Positions 27,367-36,341 of a DNA stretch of 64,000 nt are shown one piece after another. The stretch is from the NCBI GenBank assembly GCA_963822215.1, contig CAWGGX010000007.1, positions 62,001-126,000 on the forward strand, given 5' to 3'. The notes beneath the pieces were generated by a model. That model did not search any database, had not been told where the DNA came from, and saw only the letters and a program-made list of their open reading frames with translations. Within the stretch, counting starts at the first letter, position 1. Each line of letters opens with the position of its first letter. A program made the position numbers and the translations under genes. The DNA comes from Roseiarcus sp963822215. Its GTDB lineage: Bacteria > Pseudomonadota > Alphaproteobacteria > Rhizobiales > Beijerinckiaceae.

Positions 27367-27840
27367 GAGTCGGCCGACGGACGGGGGCAGAGTTTCCGCC
27401 TCACCTGCGCCTCACAGCAGCCTGCGACGGCGGGGTCGTCCGCGCGATTTGGCGGTCCGCCGTGGTCGGCGCGTTTCCTGGAAGGCCGACGACGCTTGAC
27501 TTCACGGTTCGCCATCTCCGAGTCCGTTTTGAGCGTTTTCAAGCGCTTGCCGCCAGTTTTCCGAGCCGGCCAACGGACGGAGGCAGAGTTGCCGGCTCAC
27601 CAGCAGGTCGCAACGGTCTGCGATGGCGAGGTCGTCCGCGAAGCGCTTCGGCGGACCGCCATGGTAGGCGCGTTCCCTGGAAGGCCGGCTGCGCTTCGCT
27701 CCAGGGCTCGCCGTTTCCGAGTCCGTTTTGAGCGTTCTCAAACGTTTGCGGCCAATTTTCCGGGCAGATCAACGGTCAGGGGGGAGATTTCGCGTCACCT
27801 CCCGGCTTGCAGCAGCAGCCCGCGAATGCCCGGAGTTGCT

Positions 27841-28433
27841 GTAGCCGGGGCAGATTTCCTGGCGCCGTGTAGGGCGGCGGCGTTGACGCCGCCGGCGCGC
27901 TCAACGAGCGTGCCCTGCAAGCCGCACGGCGTCCCTCGGCAGCCTCGTGGCCAACTTCAAATGCGCCCGTCTGTCGTGCGGCAAAACCCTCGATACGCAT
28001 GTCAAACAACGGTGGCTTCGCGTCAGGCAAACCGTCGCCCGGATGGACGACGACGGCAAGCGCGCATGTTTCGAACCTAACACAGAGTTCTGATATTAGG
28101 AAGTGAATGTTCTCGTGCATCCAATGCACGGAAGCCGATGGCGTGTCCGATCTGTAGGACAGAGAAGGCCGCCGACGGCCTCGTCCGCCGCCGCACTGCG
28201 CAAGACGCTACAGCGAGACGACGATAGGTTCGACCACTGCCGTCGTTGCGAGGAGCGTGAGCTCCGAAACAATCCACAGGGTCGTAGAGCGCCTCCGATC
28301 CCGTGGATTGCTTCCCCCTGGGCTCTTTGACGCGGGAGTCGCTCGCAATGACGGGCGCGAATCGACTTGAACTCATTTCAAATCCCCGCCGACATTGTGG
28401 CCGGCGGGGTTCTCGTTTCCGTTCGAAGTCCGG
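27841..28433. other. intergenic region, no gene recognised
   Basis: About 590 nt between the repeat array and the end of the FadB-type gene. Several frames overlap here but none has family features. The right part holds a palindromic repeat listed separately. Confidence 0.5.
28242..28352. repeat. MITE-like palindromic intergenic repeat
   Basis: The left arm CGTTGCGAGGAGC...CAATCCACAGGG pairs with the right arm CCGTGGATTGCTTCC...GTCGCTCGCAATGACG. 'Cgtcattgcgagcg...gcaatccac' palindromes of this type are widespread intergenic repeats in alphaproteobacteria. On RNA it would form one long hairpin. Confidence 0.7.
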
Positions 28434-30635
28434 CTACGCCGCCTTCTTCTGCTCGCCGTAGGTTCCGTAGAACGTCTTGCCCTTCTCCGCCATTTCCACC
28501 AGCTTCTCCGGCGGGGCGAAGCGGGGGCCGTAGTTCGCCGCAAGCTCCCTCGCTCGCGCGACGAACGCCTTCAGCCCCATGCCGTCGATGAACGACAGCG
28601 TCCCGCCCGTGTAAGGCGCGTAGCCGAAGCCGAGGATCGAGCCGACGTCGGCCTCGCGCGGGTCGGTCACGACGCCCTCGAACATGCAGCGTGCGGCCTC
28701 GAGCGCAGGGGGGAACAGGAACCGGTCCTTGAGGTCCTTGACGCTGATCGTGTCCGGGTCGAGCGTCTTGCCGGCGATTGCCTTAAGACCAGGCCACAGG
28801 CTCTTCGGTCCGCTCGCGGGATAGTCGTAGAAGCCCTTGGCGTTCTTCCGGCCGAATCTCTGCTCCTTGACTGCCAGCGTTTCGATCAGTGTCTTCTGCC
28901 CGGCGTCGATCGCGCCAGCGCCGAGGTCCGCTTCGGTCGCCTTCAGGATCTTGTAGGCAAGATCGACGCCCGTCTCGTCGGTGAGCGCGAGCGGTCCGAC
29001 AGGCAGGCCGGCCATCTTGGCCGAGTTCTCGATCATCGCCGGCGGCACGCCCTCCATCAGCATGAGGTGGGCTTCGAGCATGTAGTTGATCACGCAGCGA
29101 TTGACGTAGAAACCACGGCAGTCGTTGACCACGATCGGCGTCTTCTTGATCGCTCGGACGAAGTCCATCGCGGTTGCCAGCGCCTTGGCGTCGGTCTTCT
29201 CGCCCATAATGATCTCGACCAGCATCATCTTCTCGACCGGAGAGAAGAAATGCACGCCGATGAACTGCTCGGGCTTCAGCGACGTTTCGGCGAGCGAGGT
29301 GATCGGCAGCGTCGAAGTGTTGCTGGCGAACACGACGTCCGGTCCGAGCACGGCCTGCGCCCTCTTCGTCGCCTCGGCCTTGACCGCGCGATCCTCGAAC
29401 ACCGCTTCGACGACGAAGTCGCAGCCCTTCAGCGCCTCGTAATCGGCGGTCGCCTGGATGCGACCGAGCAGCGCCTCCTTGTCGGCGGCCTTGGCGCGGC
29501 CCTTGGCGATCTGGCCGCTGACCACCTTGTCGGCATAGGCCTTGCCCTTGTCGGCCGATTCCTGATCGCGGTCGATCAGCACGACGTCGAGGCCCGCATT
29601 GGCCGAGACATACGCGATGCCTGCGCCCATGAGGCCGGCGCCGAGAACGCCAACCTTCTTGAGATTCGTCGACGAGACGCTTGCCGGTCGGCGTACGCCT
29701 TTGTTGAGTTCGCCCATCGACAGAAAGAGCGAGCGGATCATTGCCGCCGCCTCCTTGGACAGCATGATGTTGGTGAAGTACTTGCTCTCCACCGCGAGTG
29801 CGAGGTCCATCGGCAGTTGCAGCCCCTCGAACACGCTCGACAGGATCGCTTTCGCCGCCGGATAATTGTCGTAGGTCTCGCGGCGATAGATGGCGTTGGC
29901 AGGCGGCCAGATCATCATGCCGGCGGCCGAGAACACCTTGCCGGACGGCGGCTTGAACTTCGGATCGTCCCACGGCGCTTTGGCGTTCGGATTGGCTTTC
30001 ACCCAGGCTATCGCGCGCTGCACGATCTCGTCCGCCGGCGCGACCTCGTGGATCAGACCCATCTTCTTGGCCGCGGCCGGCTTGAGTTGATCGCCTTTCA
30101 ACAGCATCTGCAGCGCGTCCGGCGTGGACATAAGCCGCGCAACCCGCTGCGTGCCGCCGCCGCCGGGGAACAGGCCGACCTTGATCTCGGGCAAGCCGAC
30201 CCGGGTCTTGTCGCCGTCCGAGGCGATCCGGTAATGGCAGGCGAGGGCAAGTTCGAAGCCGCCGCCCATGCAGACGCCGTTGATCGCGACCGCGACCGGT
30301 TTCCCGCAGGTCTCCAGCCGGCGATAGACGAGGTTCAACCGCTTCGTCTCCTCGACCAGGGCGCGCATCGCCGCCTCCTTGCCTTCGGCCTTGGCCCGGC
30401 GCTGAAATTCGGCGCCGGCGGTCTGCAGGAAGGTGAGGTCAGCGCCGCCGACACCCTTTGCAAAGGCAATGACCGCGCCCTTGATCGCAGCGTCGCCCGA
30501 GATCCGGCCGACGATCTGGCCGAGCTCGGACATGACTTCGGGGTTGATGACATTCATCGAGCGGCCGGGCATGTCCCAGGTCACGAGCGCTATGCCGTCG
30601 GCGTCCGTCTCGAAGCGAAAGTTGTTGAGGTTCAT
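28434..30635 (-). CDS. fadB: fatty-acid oxidation multifunctional protein (enoyl-CoA hydratase / 3-hydroxyacyl-CoA dehydrogenase)
   Basis: 733 residues from ATG 30635, with GGAG about 9 nt upstream. The N-terminal crotonase domain shows GVCMGGGFELALACHYRIAS and GLPEIKVGLFPGGGGTQRVA, which hold the two catalytic Glu. The central NAD domain starts KVGVLGAGLMGAGIAYVSA and contains VEAVFEDRAVK, SNTSTLPI and GVHFFSPVEKM. The C-terminal dehydrogenase halves follow (CRGFYVNRC, GYAPYTGG). It hydrates and oxidises acyl-CoA intermediates of beta-oxidation in the cytoplasm with the thiolase encoded 22 nt upstream. FadB/FadJ-type. Confidence 0.92.
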   Translation of the reverse strand: MNLNNFRFETDADGIALVTWDMPGRSMNVINPEVMSELGQIVGRISGDAAIKGAVIAFAKGVGGADLTFLQTAGAEFQRRAKAEGKEAAMRALVEETKRLNLVYRRLETCGKPVAVAINGVCMGGGFELALACHYRIASDGDKTRVGLPEIKVGLFPGGGGTQRVARLMSTPDALQMLLKGDQLKPAAAKKMGLIHEVAPADEIVQRAIAWVKANPNAKAPWDDPKFKPPSGKVFSAAGMMIWPPANAIYRRETYDNYPAAKAILSSVFEGLQLPMDLALAVESKYFTNIMLSKEAAAMIRSLFLSMGELNKGVRRPASVSSTNLKKVGVLGAGLMGAGIAYVSANAGLDVVLIDRDQESADKGKAYADKVVSGQIAKGRAKAADKEALLGRIQATADYEALKGCDFVVEAVFEDRAVKAEATKRAQAVLGPDVVFASNTSTLPITSLAETSLKPEQFIGVHFFSPVEKMMLVEIIMGEKTDAKALATAMDFVRAIKKTPIVVNDCRGFYVNRCVINYMLEAHLMLMEGVPPAMIENSAKMAGLPVGPLALTDETGVDLAYKILKATEADLGAGAIDAGQKTLIETLAVKEQRFGRKNAKGFYDYPASGPKSLWPGLKAIAGKTLDPDTISVKDLKDRFLFPPALEAARCMFEGVVTDPREADVGSILGFGYAPYTGGTLSFIDGMGLKAFVARARELAANYGPRFAPPEKLVEMAEKGKTFYGTYGEQKKAA

Positions 30636-30657
30636 GGAAAGACTCCGTCCCAAGCGA

Positions 30658-31872
30658 TCAGACGCGTTCGATGATCGTGGCGGTGCCCATGCCGCCGCCG
30701 ATGCAGAGGGTGATGAGCGCGGTGCTCCCGCCGGTGCGCTCCAGTTCGTCGAGCGCGGTGCCGAGGATCATCGCTCCGGTGGCGCCGAGCGGATGGCCGA
30801 GTGCGATGGCGCCGCCGTTGACATTGACCTTGTTCTCATCGACGTCGAAGGCCTGAATGAACCGCAGCACGACCGCGGCGAAGGCCTCGTTCACCTCGAA
30901 CAGATCAATGTCGTTGATCGTCATGCCCGAGCGTGCGAGCACCTTCTTCGTCACGTCGACGGGCCCCGTCAGCATGATCGCGGGCTCCGAGCCGATGTTG
31001 GCGAAAGCGCGGATTTTCGCGCGCGGCTTGAGCCCAGCTTTCTTGCCCGCCTCGCGCGAGCCGATCAGCACGGCCGCCGCGCCGTCGACGATGCCCGACG
31101 AATTGCCGGCGTGATGGACGTGGATGATGCGCTCGATCTCGGGATGGGCCTGGATGGCGACCGCATCGAATCCGCCCTGTTCCCCGGGAATGACAAACGA
31201 GGGCTTCAGCGAGGCGAGCGACTGCATGTCGGTCTGCGGGCGCATGTGCTCGTCATGGTCGAGCAGCGGCAGCCCGTTAACGTCCTTGACCGGGGCGATC
31301 GAGCCCTTGAACCGGCCCTCGCTCCAGGCGGCCGCGGCGCGCTTCTGCGACTGCACGGCATAGGCGTCGACGTCGTCGCGCAAGAAGCCGTATTTGGTGG
31401 CGATGAGATCGGCCGACACGCCCTGCGGCATGAAATAGGCCGGAATCGCGAGCGACGGATCCGCCGGCCAGGCGCCGCCGGACGCGCCGATGCCGACGCG
31501 GCTCATCAACTCGACGCCGCCGCCGATCGTCAGATCATGCTGCCCGCTCATCACCTGCGCCGCAGCAAAATTCACCGAATCGAGGCCCGAGGCGCAGAAG
31601 CGGTTGATCTGCACGCCCGGCACCGTGTCGCCGAAACCTGCGGCCAACGCGCCCATGCGGGCGATGTCGCCGCCGGCTTCGCCAACCGGATCGACGCAGC
31701 CCATGACGACGTCGTCGATCTGGGTCGGTTCGAGCTGGTTGCGGTCTTTGATCGCCTTCAGCGCCGTCGCGGCGAGATGTAGCGTCGATGCGGTATGGAG
31801 CGAGCCATCCGGCTTGCCGCGGCCTCGGGGCGTTCTCACGTGATCGAAGATCAAGGCTTCAGTCATAGTCAT
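30658..31872 (-). CDS. fadA: acetyl-CoA C-acyltransferase (thiolase)
   Basis: About 404 residues from ATG 31872, with AGGGAG just upstream; an in-frame upstream extension is not conserved. Thiolase signatures: NRFCASGLDSVNFAAAQVMS with the acyl-accepting Cys, NSSGIVDGAAAVLI, FEVNEAFAAVVLRF, NVNGGAIALGHPLGATGA with the catalytic His, and the C-terminal LITLCIGGGMGTATIIE with the second Cys. It cleaves 3-ketoacyl-CoA with CoA. It sits between a GFA-family gene and fadB on the same strand, so an operon with the acyl-CoA dehydrogenase is likely. Confidence 0.92.
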   Translation of the reverse strand: MTMTEALIFDHVRTPRGRGKPDGSLHTASTLHLAATALKAIKDRNQLEPTQIDDVVMGCVDPVGEAGGDIARMGALAAGFGDTVPGVQINRFCASGLDSVNFAAAQVMSGQHDLTIGGGVELMSRVGIGASGGAWPADPSLAIPAYFMPQGVSADLIATKYGFLRDDVDAYAVQSQKRAAAAWSEGRFKGSIAPVKDVNGLPLLDHDEHMRPQTDMQSLASLKPSFVIPGEQGGFDAVAIQAHPEIERIIHVHHAGNSSGIVDGAAAVLIGSREAGKKAGLKPRAKIRAFANIGSEPAIMLTGPVDVTKKVLARSGMTINDIDLFEVNEAFAAVVLRFIQAFDVDENKVNVNGGAIALGHPLGATGAMILGTALDELERTGGSTALITLCIGGGMGTATIIERV

Positions 31873-31909
31873 GTCTCCCTGCGGCGCTGCGACCGCGCTT
31901 CTCTCGTTC

Positions 31910-32377
31910 CTAGTCGTGGTCCGGATGCTGGCGGCTTCCAACCTCCGTTACGCCCACTGTCTTCAACCAATCCTCTGTCCGCGACGTCGAAAGCGTCGCC
32001 AGACCCGCGAACCAAGGCAACGCGGATTCGACGCCAAGTTGGACAGTCGGCGCAATGTCCGCCGGGCGATCAAGGCTGCCAATCGTCACCGAGATGCGGT
32101 CGCGGCCAATCAGGCGATAGGTCAGGGGCGTGCCGCAGACGGCGCAGAAGCCGCGCTCGGCGATCTCCGAACTGCGGTAGATCGCCGGCGTCCCGCGGGT
32201 GAGGACGAAGCGTTCTTGGCGCACGGTCCCTGTGAAAGCCATGAATGGAGCGCCGCCAGCCTTCTGGCACATCCGACAATGGCAGATGCTGCCACCCCGG
32301 GGAGGCGCGGTCAGCTCGTATCGCACCGCGCCACACTGACAGCCCCCGGTCAAGCGGACCTGCGCGTCTTCGCTCAT
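31910..32377 (-). CDS. GFA / CENP-V family zinc protein
   Basis: 155 residues from ATG 32377, with GAGAGG upstream; the longer in-frame opening runs through an extragenic palindrome and is rejected. Zinc-binding cysteines: GGCQCGAVRYEL, CHCRMCQKAGGAPF and GFCAVCGTPLTYR, the pattern of glutathione-dependent formaldehyde-activating-like (GFA) proteins. Members bind zinc and often glutathione adducts; the true substrate here is unknown. It lies 37 nt upstream of the thiolase gene. Confidence 0.88.
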   Translation of the reverse strand: MSEDAQVRLTGGCQCGAVRYELTAPPRGGSICHCRMCQKAGGAPFMAFTGTVRQERFVLTRGTPAIYRSSEIAERGFCAVCGTPLTYRLIGRDRISVTIGSLDRPADIAPTVQLGVESALPWFAGLATLSTSRTEDWLKTVGVTEVGSRQHPDHD

Positions 32378-32434
32378 ACGACCTCTCCGTCCTCCCGTTT
32401 CCCAGAGCGGGATGACATAAGGTTGCGCCAGCGA

Positions 32435-32545
32435 ACCCTCACCCTGCGGCCTTCGGCCGCTTCCCTCTCCCGGTGGGAGAGGGGCGCGCCCTTCTCCCCT
32501 TGGGAGAAGGTGGCCCGAAGGGCCGGATGAGGGGGCGCCGAGCAA
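32435..32545. repeat. extragenic palindrome pair (REP/BIME-like)
   Basis: Two hairpins in tandem: CTCTCCCGGTGGGAGAG and TTCTCCCCTTGGGAGAA, with GGCCCGAAGGGCC next to them. Between acyl-CoA dehydrogenase and the GFA gene, it may end or attenuate transcription. Related pairs lie near 41.6, 47.5, 55.0 and 61.9 kb. Confidence 0.75.
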
Positions 32546-32567
32546 TTCCGCCTCACGTCATCTCGCT

Positions 32568-34358
32568 TCAAAAGGCCTCTGCCGGCAGCGCCATGATCGT
32601 CGCCGCGCCGGTGGTGAGGCGCGCCAGATGCGCCCCTGTCTCGGGCAGCATACGCTCGCCGAAGAACTTCGCGAGGGTCAATTTCGCGTCGAGCGCTGGA
32701 CTGCTCTCGCCCTTCGCTTGCCGCGCGAGCACCGCTTTGACGATCCGCGCCCACATGTAGCCGAGTGCGGTGAGACCGAAGAGATGCATGTAGTCGGTCG
32801 AGGCGGCGCCGGCGTTGTTGGGGTCCGCCAGGCCGTTCTTCGACAGCCACATCGTCGCCTGCTGAAGATGGCCAAGGGACGCCTGCACCGCCGCCAGGTA
32901 AGGAGCGAGAGCGGCATCCTCCTTGTTGGCGGCGACGAACTGCCCGATTTCCCCAAAGAAGCCCATGATGGCGCGGCCGCCGTCCTTGGGCAGCTTGCGG
33001 CCGACGAGGTCGAGCGCCTGCACGCCGTTCGCCCCCTCGTAGATCATGGCGATTCGGGCGTCGCGGACGAACTGCTCCATGCCCCATTCGGCAATGTAGC
33101 CGTGTCCGCCAAGCACTTGCTGCGCCTTGACAGCGTTGGCGAAGCCGATGTCGGTGAAGACGCCCTTGATCACCGGCGTCATCAAGCCGAGCCGGTCGTC
33201 GGCCGCTTGGCGAGCCTTCGGATCCGGCGAGGTCAACGCCTCCTCCTGCGACAGCGCGACGGAGACGAGCAGCGCGCGCGCAGCCTCGTTGAACGCCCGG
33301 ATCTCGAGCAGCATGCGCCGCACGTCGGGGTGGACCAGCAGGAGGTCGGCGGGCTTCTCGGGCTCTGCCGGTCCTTTCAGCGAGCGGCACTGCCGGCGTT
33401 CCTTGGCGTAGGCGGCAGCGTTCTGGTAGGCGACCTCCGACAGCGATAGACCCTGGACCCCGACGCCGAGGCGCGCCCCGTTCATCATCACGAACATCGC
33501 CGGCAGGCCGCGATGCTCCTCGCCGACGAGCCAGCCCTTGGCGCCGTCGTAATTGAGGACCGCAGTAGCGTTGCCGTGGATGCCCATCTTGTGCTCGAGC
33601 GAGCCGCAGACGACGCTGTTGCGCTCGCCTGGCGCCCCGTTGGCGTCGGGGAGGAACTTCGGCACGACGAACAGCGAGATGCCCTTGACGCCCGCCGGCG
33701 CGCCCTCGATCCGGGCGAGCACGAGATGGATGATGTTGTCGGCGAGGTCGTGCTCGCCGGCCGAAATGAAGATCTTCTGTCCGGTGATCGCGTAGGACCC
33801 GTCGTCCTGAGGGACCGCCTTGGTCTTGATCAGCCCAAGATCGGTTCCGCATTGCGGCTCGGTCAGGTTCATCGTGCCGGTCCATTCGCCGGTGGTCATT
33901 TTCGGCAGGTAGCGGTCCTTCAGTTCCTCGCTGGCATGGACCATCATCGCCGCGACCGCGCCGTTGGTCAGTCCGGGGTACATGGCGAAGGCGAGATTTG
34001 CGGAAGTCTGGTACTCGCCGAGCAGGACGGCGAGGAAGTGGGGCAGGCCTTGGCCGCCATATTTCAGATCGCCTGCGATGCCAACCCAGCCGCCCTCGAC
34101 CAGCGCCTTATAAGCCTCCTTGAAGCCTTTCGGCGTTGTGACGCTGCCGTCCTCGTTGCGCTTGCAACCTTCGAGATCGCCGACACGATTCAGCGGTTGG
34201 GTGACCTCCTCGGCAAATTTCGCTCCTTCGCTGAGTACGGCTTCGACCACGTCAAGCGGCGCCTCGGCAAAACCGGGCGCATTGGCGTAGCGGGCGTAGT
34301 CGAAAACGTCGCTCAGCAGGAAAACGGTGTCGTTTACCGGCGCTTTGTAAGTCGGCAT
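32568..34358 (-). CDS. acyl-CoA dehydrogenase, long form
   Basis: 596 residues, the length of the FadE12/DmdC-like branch rather than the 380-residue type. Motifs: MNLTEPQCGTDLGLIKTKAV and ITGQKIFISAGEHDLADNI (FAD region), LEHKMGIHGNATAVLNYD, VQGLSLSEVAYQNA, QVLGGHGYIAEWGMEQFVRD, and ARIAMIYEGANGVQALDLVG, where the Glu of IYEG is the usual base. The C-terminal ~130 residues form an extra helical domain. It introduces the first double bond of an acyl-CoA. The start MPTYKAPVNDTVFLLSDVF is typical. It should supply fadB and fadA downstream. Confidence 0.9.
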   Translation of the reverse strand: MPTYKAPVNDTVFLLSDVFDYARYANAPGFAEAPLDVVEAVLSEGAKFAEEVTQPLNRVGDLEGCKRNEDGSVTTPKGFKEAYKALVEGGWVGIAGDLKYGGQGLPHFLAVLLGEYQTSANLAFAMYPGLTNGAVAAMMVHASEELKDRYLPKMTTGEWTGTMNLTEPQCGTDLGLIKTKAVPQDDGSYAITGQKIFISAGEHDLADNIIHLVLARIEGAPAGVKGISLFVVPKFLPDANGAPGERNSVVCGSLEHKMGIHGNATAVLNYDGAKGWLVGEEHRGLPAMFVMMNGARLGVGVQGLSLSEVAYQNAAAYAKERRQCRSLKGPAEPEKPADLLLVHPDVRRMLLEIRAFNEAARALLVSVALSQEEALTSPDPKARQAADDRLGLMTPVIKGVFTDIGFANAVKAQQVLGGHGYIAEWGMEQFVRDARIAMIYEGANGVQALDLVGRKLPKDGGRAIMGFFGEIGQFVAANKEDAALAPYLAAVQASLGHLQQATMWLSKNGLADPNNAGAASTDYMHLFGLTALGYMWARIVKAVLARQAKGESSPALDAKLTLAKFFGERMLPETGAHLARLTTGAATIMALPAEAF

Positions 34359-34617
34359 GGCGCTCCTCGGGACATCATGAAAACGGGGGCCCCGCGCCTA
34401 TCCTCCCGCGCGCGGCTACGGGACTGTTCACATATGAACTATCTTTGCGTGCTTTGCAAGAGGAGGAAAACACGAACTTCCCGCGGCCGCGAATGCGAGG
34501 CCGTCTGTCGCAAGAGCCTCCATGCCCGAGCCGGCGCAACGGACTCGAGACGCCGTTAAGATTTGCGTCGATTCTCGGAAAGGCTGCGGTCGAAGAGGGG
34601 GACTGGCGCGGCGGCGT

Positions 34618-34836
34618 CTAGGCGCGTCTTTCGATTTCCCGCTGCATCGAAGCCGACGGATTCGCATAGGCCTCCTGGCGGTCGACGCTCCAGTAGCGCA
34701 GTTCGTCCAGGGGGATCGGCTCGCCCGTGACGGCGCAGCGCACAAAGGCGCCGGGTCGCAGAATGCGAAAATCGCCGTCGAGATATTCGACCTTGGCTTC
34801 GCCCGCGTGAGCGGGCTGTCGCTCGAACTTGTTCAT
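34618..34836 (-). CDS. DUF2093 protein
   Basis: 72 residues. It contains the whole DUF2093 signature: AKVEYLDGDFRILRPGAFVR then CAVTGEPIPLDELRYWSVDR. The family is small, soluble and found mainly in alphaproteobacteria; function unknown. Monocistronic, pointing away from rpsU. Confidence 0.88.
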   Translation of the reverse strand: MNKFERQPAHAGEAKVEYLDGDFRILRPGAFVRCAVTGEPIPLDELRYWSVDRQEAYANPSASMQREIERRA

Positions 34837-35056
34837 CGCTCAGATTTCTTTCCTTACCCTCATTTTATGCCACGGCCCGACCGGGCAGGGAAAGCGCGAT
34901 TTGGCGCCTTGCTGGCCCGCGGCGTGCTGGACAAGACGGCCTGGCTCTGATATTGCGCTCGCGGTTGGACGGGCCTTCTTCCGGGAAGGCGCGCGTCCTT
35001 GCTTTTCGTCAAAACACAGGTTTTTCGAGGCTCAGCCTCAAAACACAGGATAGCCC

Positions 35057-35311
35057 GTGCAAGTACTCGTCCGCGACAACAATGTTGATCAGGCCCTGAA
35101 AGCGCTCAAAAAGAAGATGCAGCGGGAGGGGATCTTCCGCGAGATGAAGCTGCGCGGCCACTACGAGAAGCCCTCCGAGAAGCGGGCGCGGGAGAAGGCC
35201 GAGGCGGTCCGCCGCGCGCGTAAACTCGCCCGCAAGAAACTTCAGCGCGAGGGTCTGCTTCCGATGAAGCCCAAGCCCGTCCCGGGCGCGCCGCGATCAT
35301 CGACCGGTTGA
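35057..35311 (+). CDS. rpsU: 30S ribosomal protein S21
   Basis: 84 residues from GTG 35057. The start QVLVRDNNVDQALKALKKKM then QREGIFREMKLRGHYEKPSE is the S21 family, with the long basic C-terminal tail usual in alphaproteobacteria (RARKLARKKLQREG). It binds 16S rRNA near the anti-Shine-Dalgarno region. The leader holds a small hairpin (GAGGCTCAGCCTC at about 35027). An intrinsic terminator follows. Confidence 0.96.
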   Translation: MQVLVRDNNVDQALKALKKKMQREGIFREMKLRGHYEKPSEKRAREKAEAVRRARKLARKKLQREGLLPMKPKPVPGAPRSSTG

Positions 35312-35365
35312 TCCCGTCGTCGTCGGCGGTGTTTAGCTGTATACGCGCCGTGAAGAGCGGTTCGA

Positions 35366-35398
35366 CCCCGCCCCAACGCGGCGGGGTTTTGTTTTTTC
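35366..35398 (+). terminator. intrinsic terminator of rpsU
   Basis: CCCCGCC and GGCGGGG arms with a short loop, followed by TTTTGTTTTTT. It is 55 nt after the rpsU stop. Confidence 0.88.
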
Positions 35399-35461
35399 AG
35401 TTTGCTTTTTGGGTGTGACGGAGGATCCGCGTCGACTTCCGGGACGCGGCGGAGTTTGCGG

Positions 35462-36328
35462 ATGATGAACGGCAAGGTTGTGCTGGGGCCACCCTCGGTC
35501 AAGGCAGCATTGGTTCTTGCAATCGCGCTGGGGCTGAGCGCCTGCAGCGAGACGTTCGGCGGAAACGGTCCTTCCTCTCAGGTCGCGGAGGTCGAAGCGG
35601 GGCCGAAGGCGCAGGAGTCCAATGCCGGCAACATCGATTCGCTGACCGAGATTATCCAACGCAATCCCCGCGATCCCTCGGCCTACAACACGCGCGGCGT
35701 CGTTTACGCCAAGCTCGGCCGTTATTCGAACGCGGTCGACGATTTCTCCCACGCCATCGAGTTAGATCCGCATTTCTCGGGCGCCTACACCAACCGCGCC
35801 CTGGCCTATCGCCAACAGAGACAAGACGACCTGGCGATGCAAGACTTCAATCAGGCGATCGCTACCAACCCGAACGACGCAGCAGCCTATCTCGGGCGCG
35901 GAAACCTCGAGCGTGCCCACGACAATTACGATACCGCGCTCGCCGATCTCAATCAGGCGATCCGGCTCAATCCGGAAGGGGCGCAAGCCTATCACGCGCG
36001 TGGCCTTATCTATCAACGCCAGGGAAACAACGCTCAGGCGATCACCGATTTCAACAACGCCATTGACCGGGACCCGTTCGCTGGCGCGCCCTATCAGGCG
36101 CGCGGGCAGAGCTATCTGGCGACCGCCCAGTGGCAGAAGGCCGTTGACGACTTCAACGCAGCGCTCAACGTCGACGACCGCAATTCCGACGCCTGGGCCG
36201 GCCTCGGCCTCGCCTATGAGAAACTTGGCAACCGCGCTAAGGCGGTAGAAGCCTATAGCAGCGCCGCGTCGCTGAATCCCCGCAACGCTGAGGCGAAGGC
36301 CGGACTGGCGCGCGTGAGCGCCAGCTGA
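35462..36328 (+). CDS. TPR-repeat lipoprotein
   Basis: 288 residues from ATG 35462 (or 35465). The N-terminus is a lipoprotein signal: basic start, then ALVLAIALGLSAC with a lipobox whose Cys is about residue 27. Six or seven tetratricopeptide repeats fill the rest (for example AYNTRGVVYAKLGRYSNAVD, AYTNRALAYRQQRQDDLAMQ, AYHARGLIYQRQGNNAQAIT). TPR lipoproteins usually scaffold envelope complexes; the partner is unknown. The gene is alone on its strand, with accC convergent 14 nt away. Confidence 0.9.
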   Translation: MMNGKVVLGPPSVKAALVLAIALGLSACSETFGGNGPSSQVAEVEAGPKAQESNAGNIDSLTEIIQRNPRDPSAYNTRGVVYAKLGRYSNAVDDFSHAIELDPHFSGAYTNRALAYRQQRQDDLAMQDFNQAIATNPNDAAAYLGRGNLERAHDNYDTALADLNQAIRLNPEGAQAYHARGLIYQRQGNNAQAITDFNNAIDRDPFAGAPYQARGQSYLATAQWQKAVDDFNAALNVDDRNSDAWAGLGLAYEKLGNRAKAVEAYSSAASLNPRNAEAKAGLARVSAS

Positions 36329-36341
36329 CGCGGGTCTGCGG

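Larger units (their letters stand above)
25636..27840. repeat. tandem repeat of ~197 bp, about 3.3 copies, interrupted by IS66
   Basis: Copy 1 is 25636-25836, copy 2 about 27367-27562, copy 3 about 27563-27760, with a partial fourth to about 27840. Each holds GTTTTGAGCGTTTTCAAGCG-like and CGCCAGTTTTCCGA-like blocks, preceded by a conserved GGTCGTCCG...GGCGGACYGCC...GGCGCGT block. The IS66 element sits exactly between copies 1 and 2. Open frames across these copies are alignment-repeats, not genes. Similar blocks recur at 47.43-47.72 kb. Confidence 0.8.

Noticed and set aside
25650..27770. possible CRISPR array
   Set aside because: Units are ~197 bp and diverge throughout, without short identical repeats and unique spacers.
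28395..30674. 759-codon plus-strand frame opposite fadB
   Set aside because: Its composition follows the complement of the FadB codons; fadB carries all family motifs.
34381..34617. frames between acyl-CoA dehydrogenase and DUF2093
   Set aside because: Short, without ribosome site; likely promoter region of the dehydrogenase operon.
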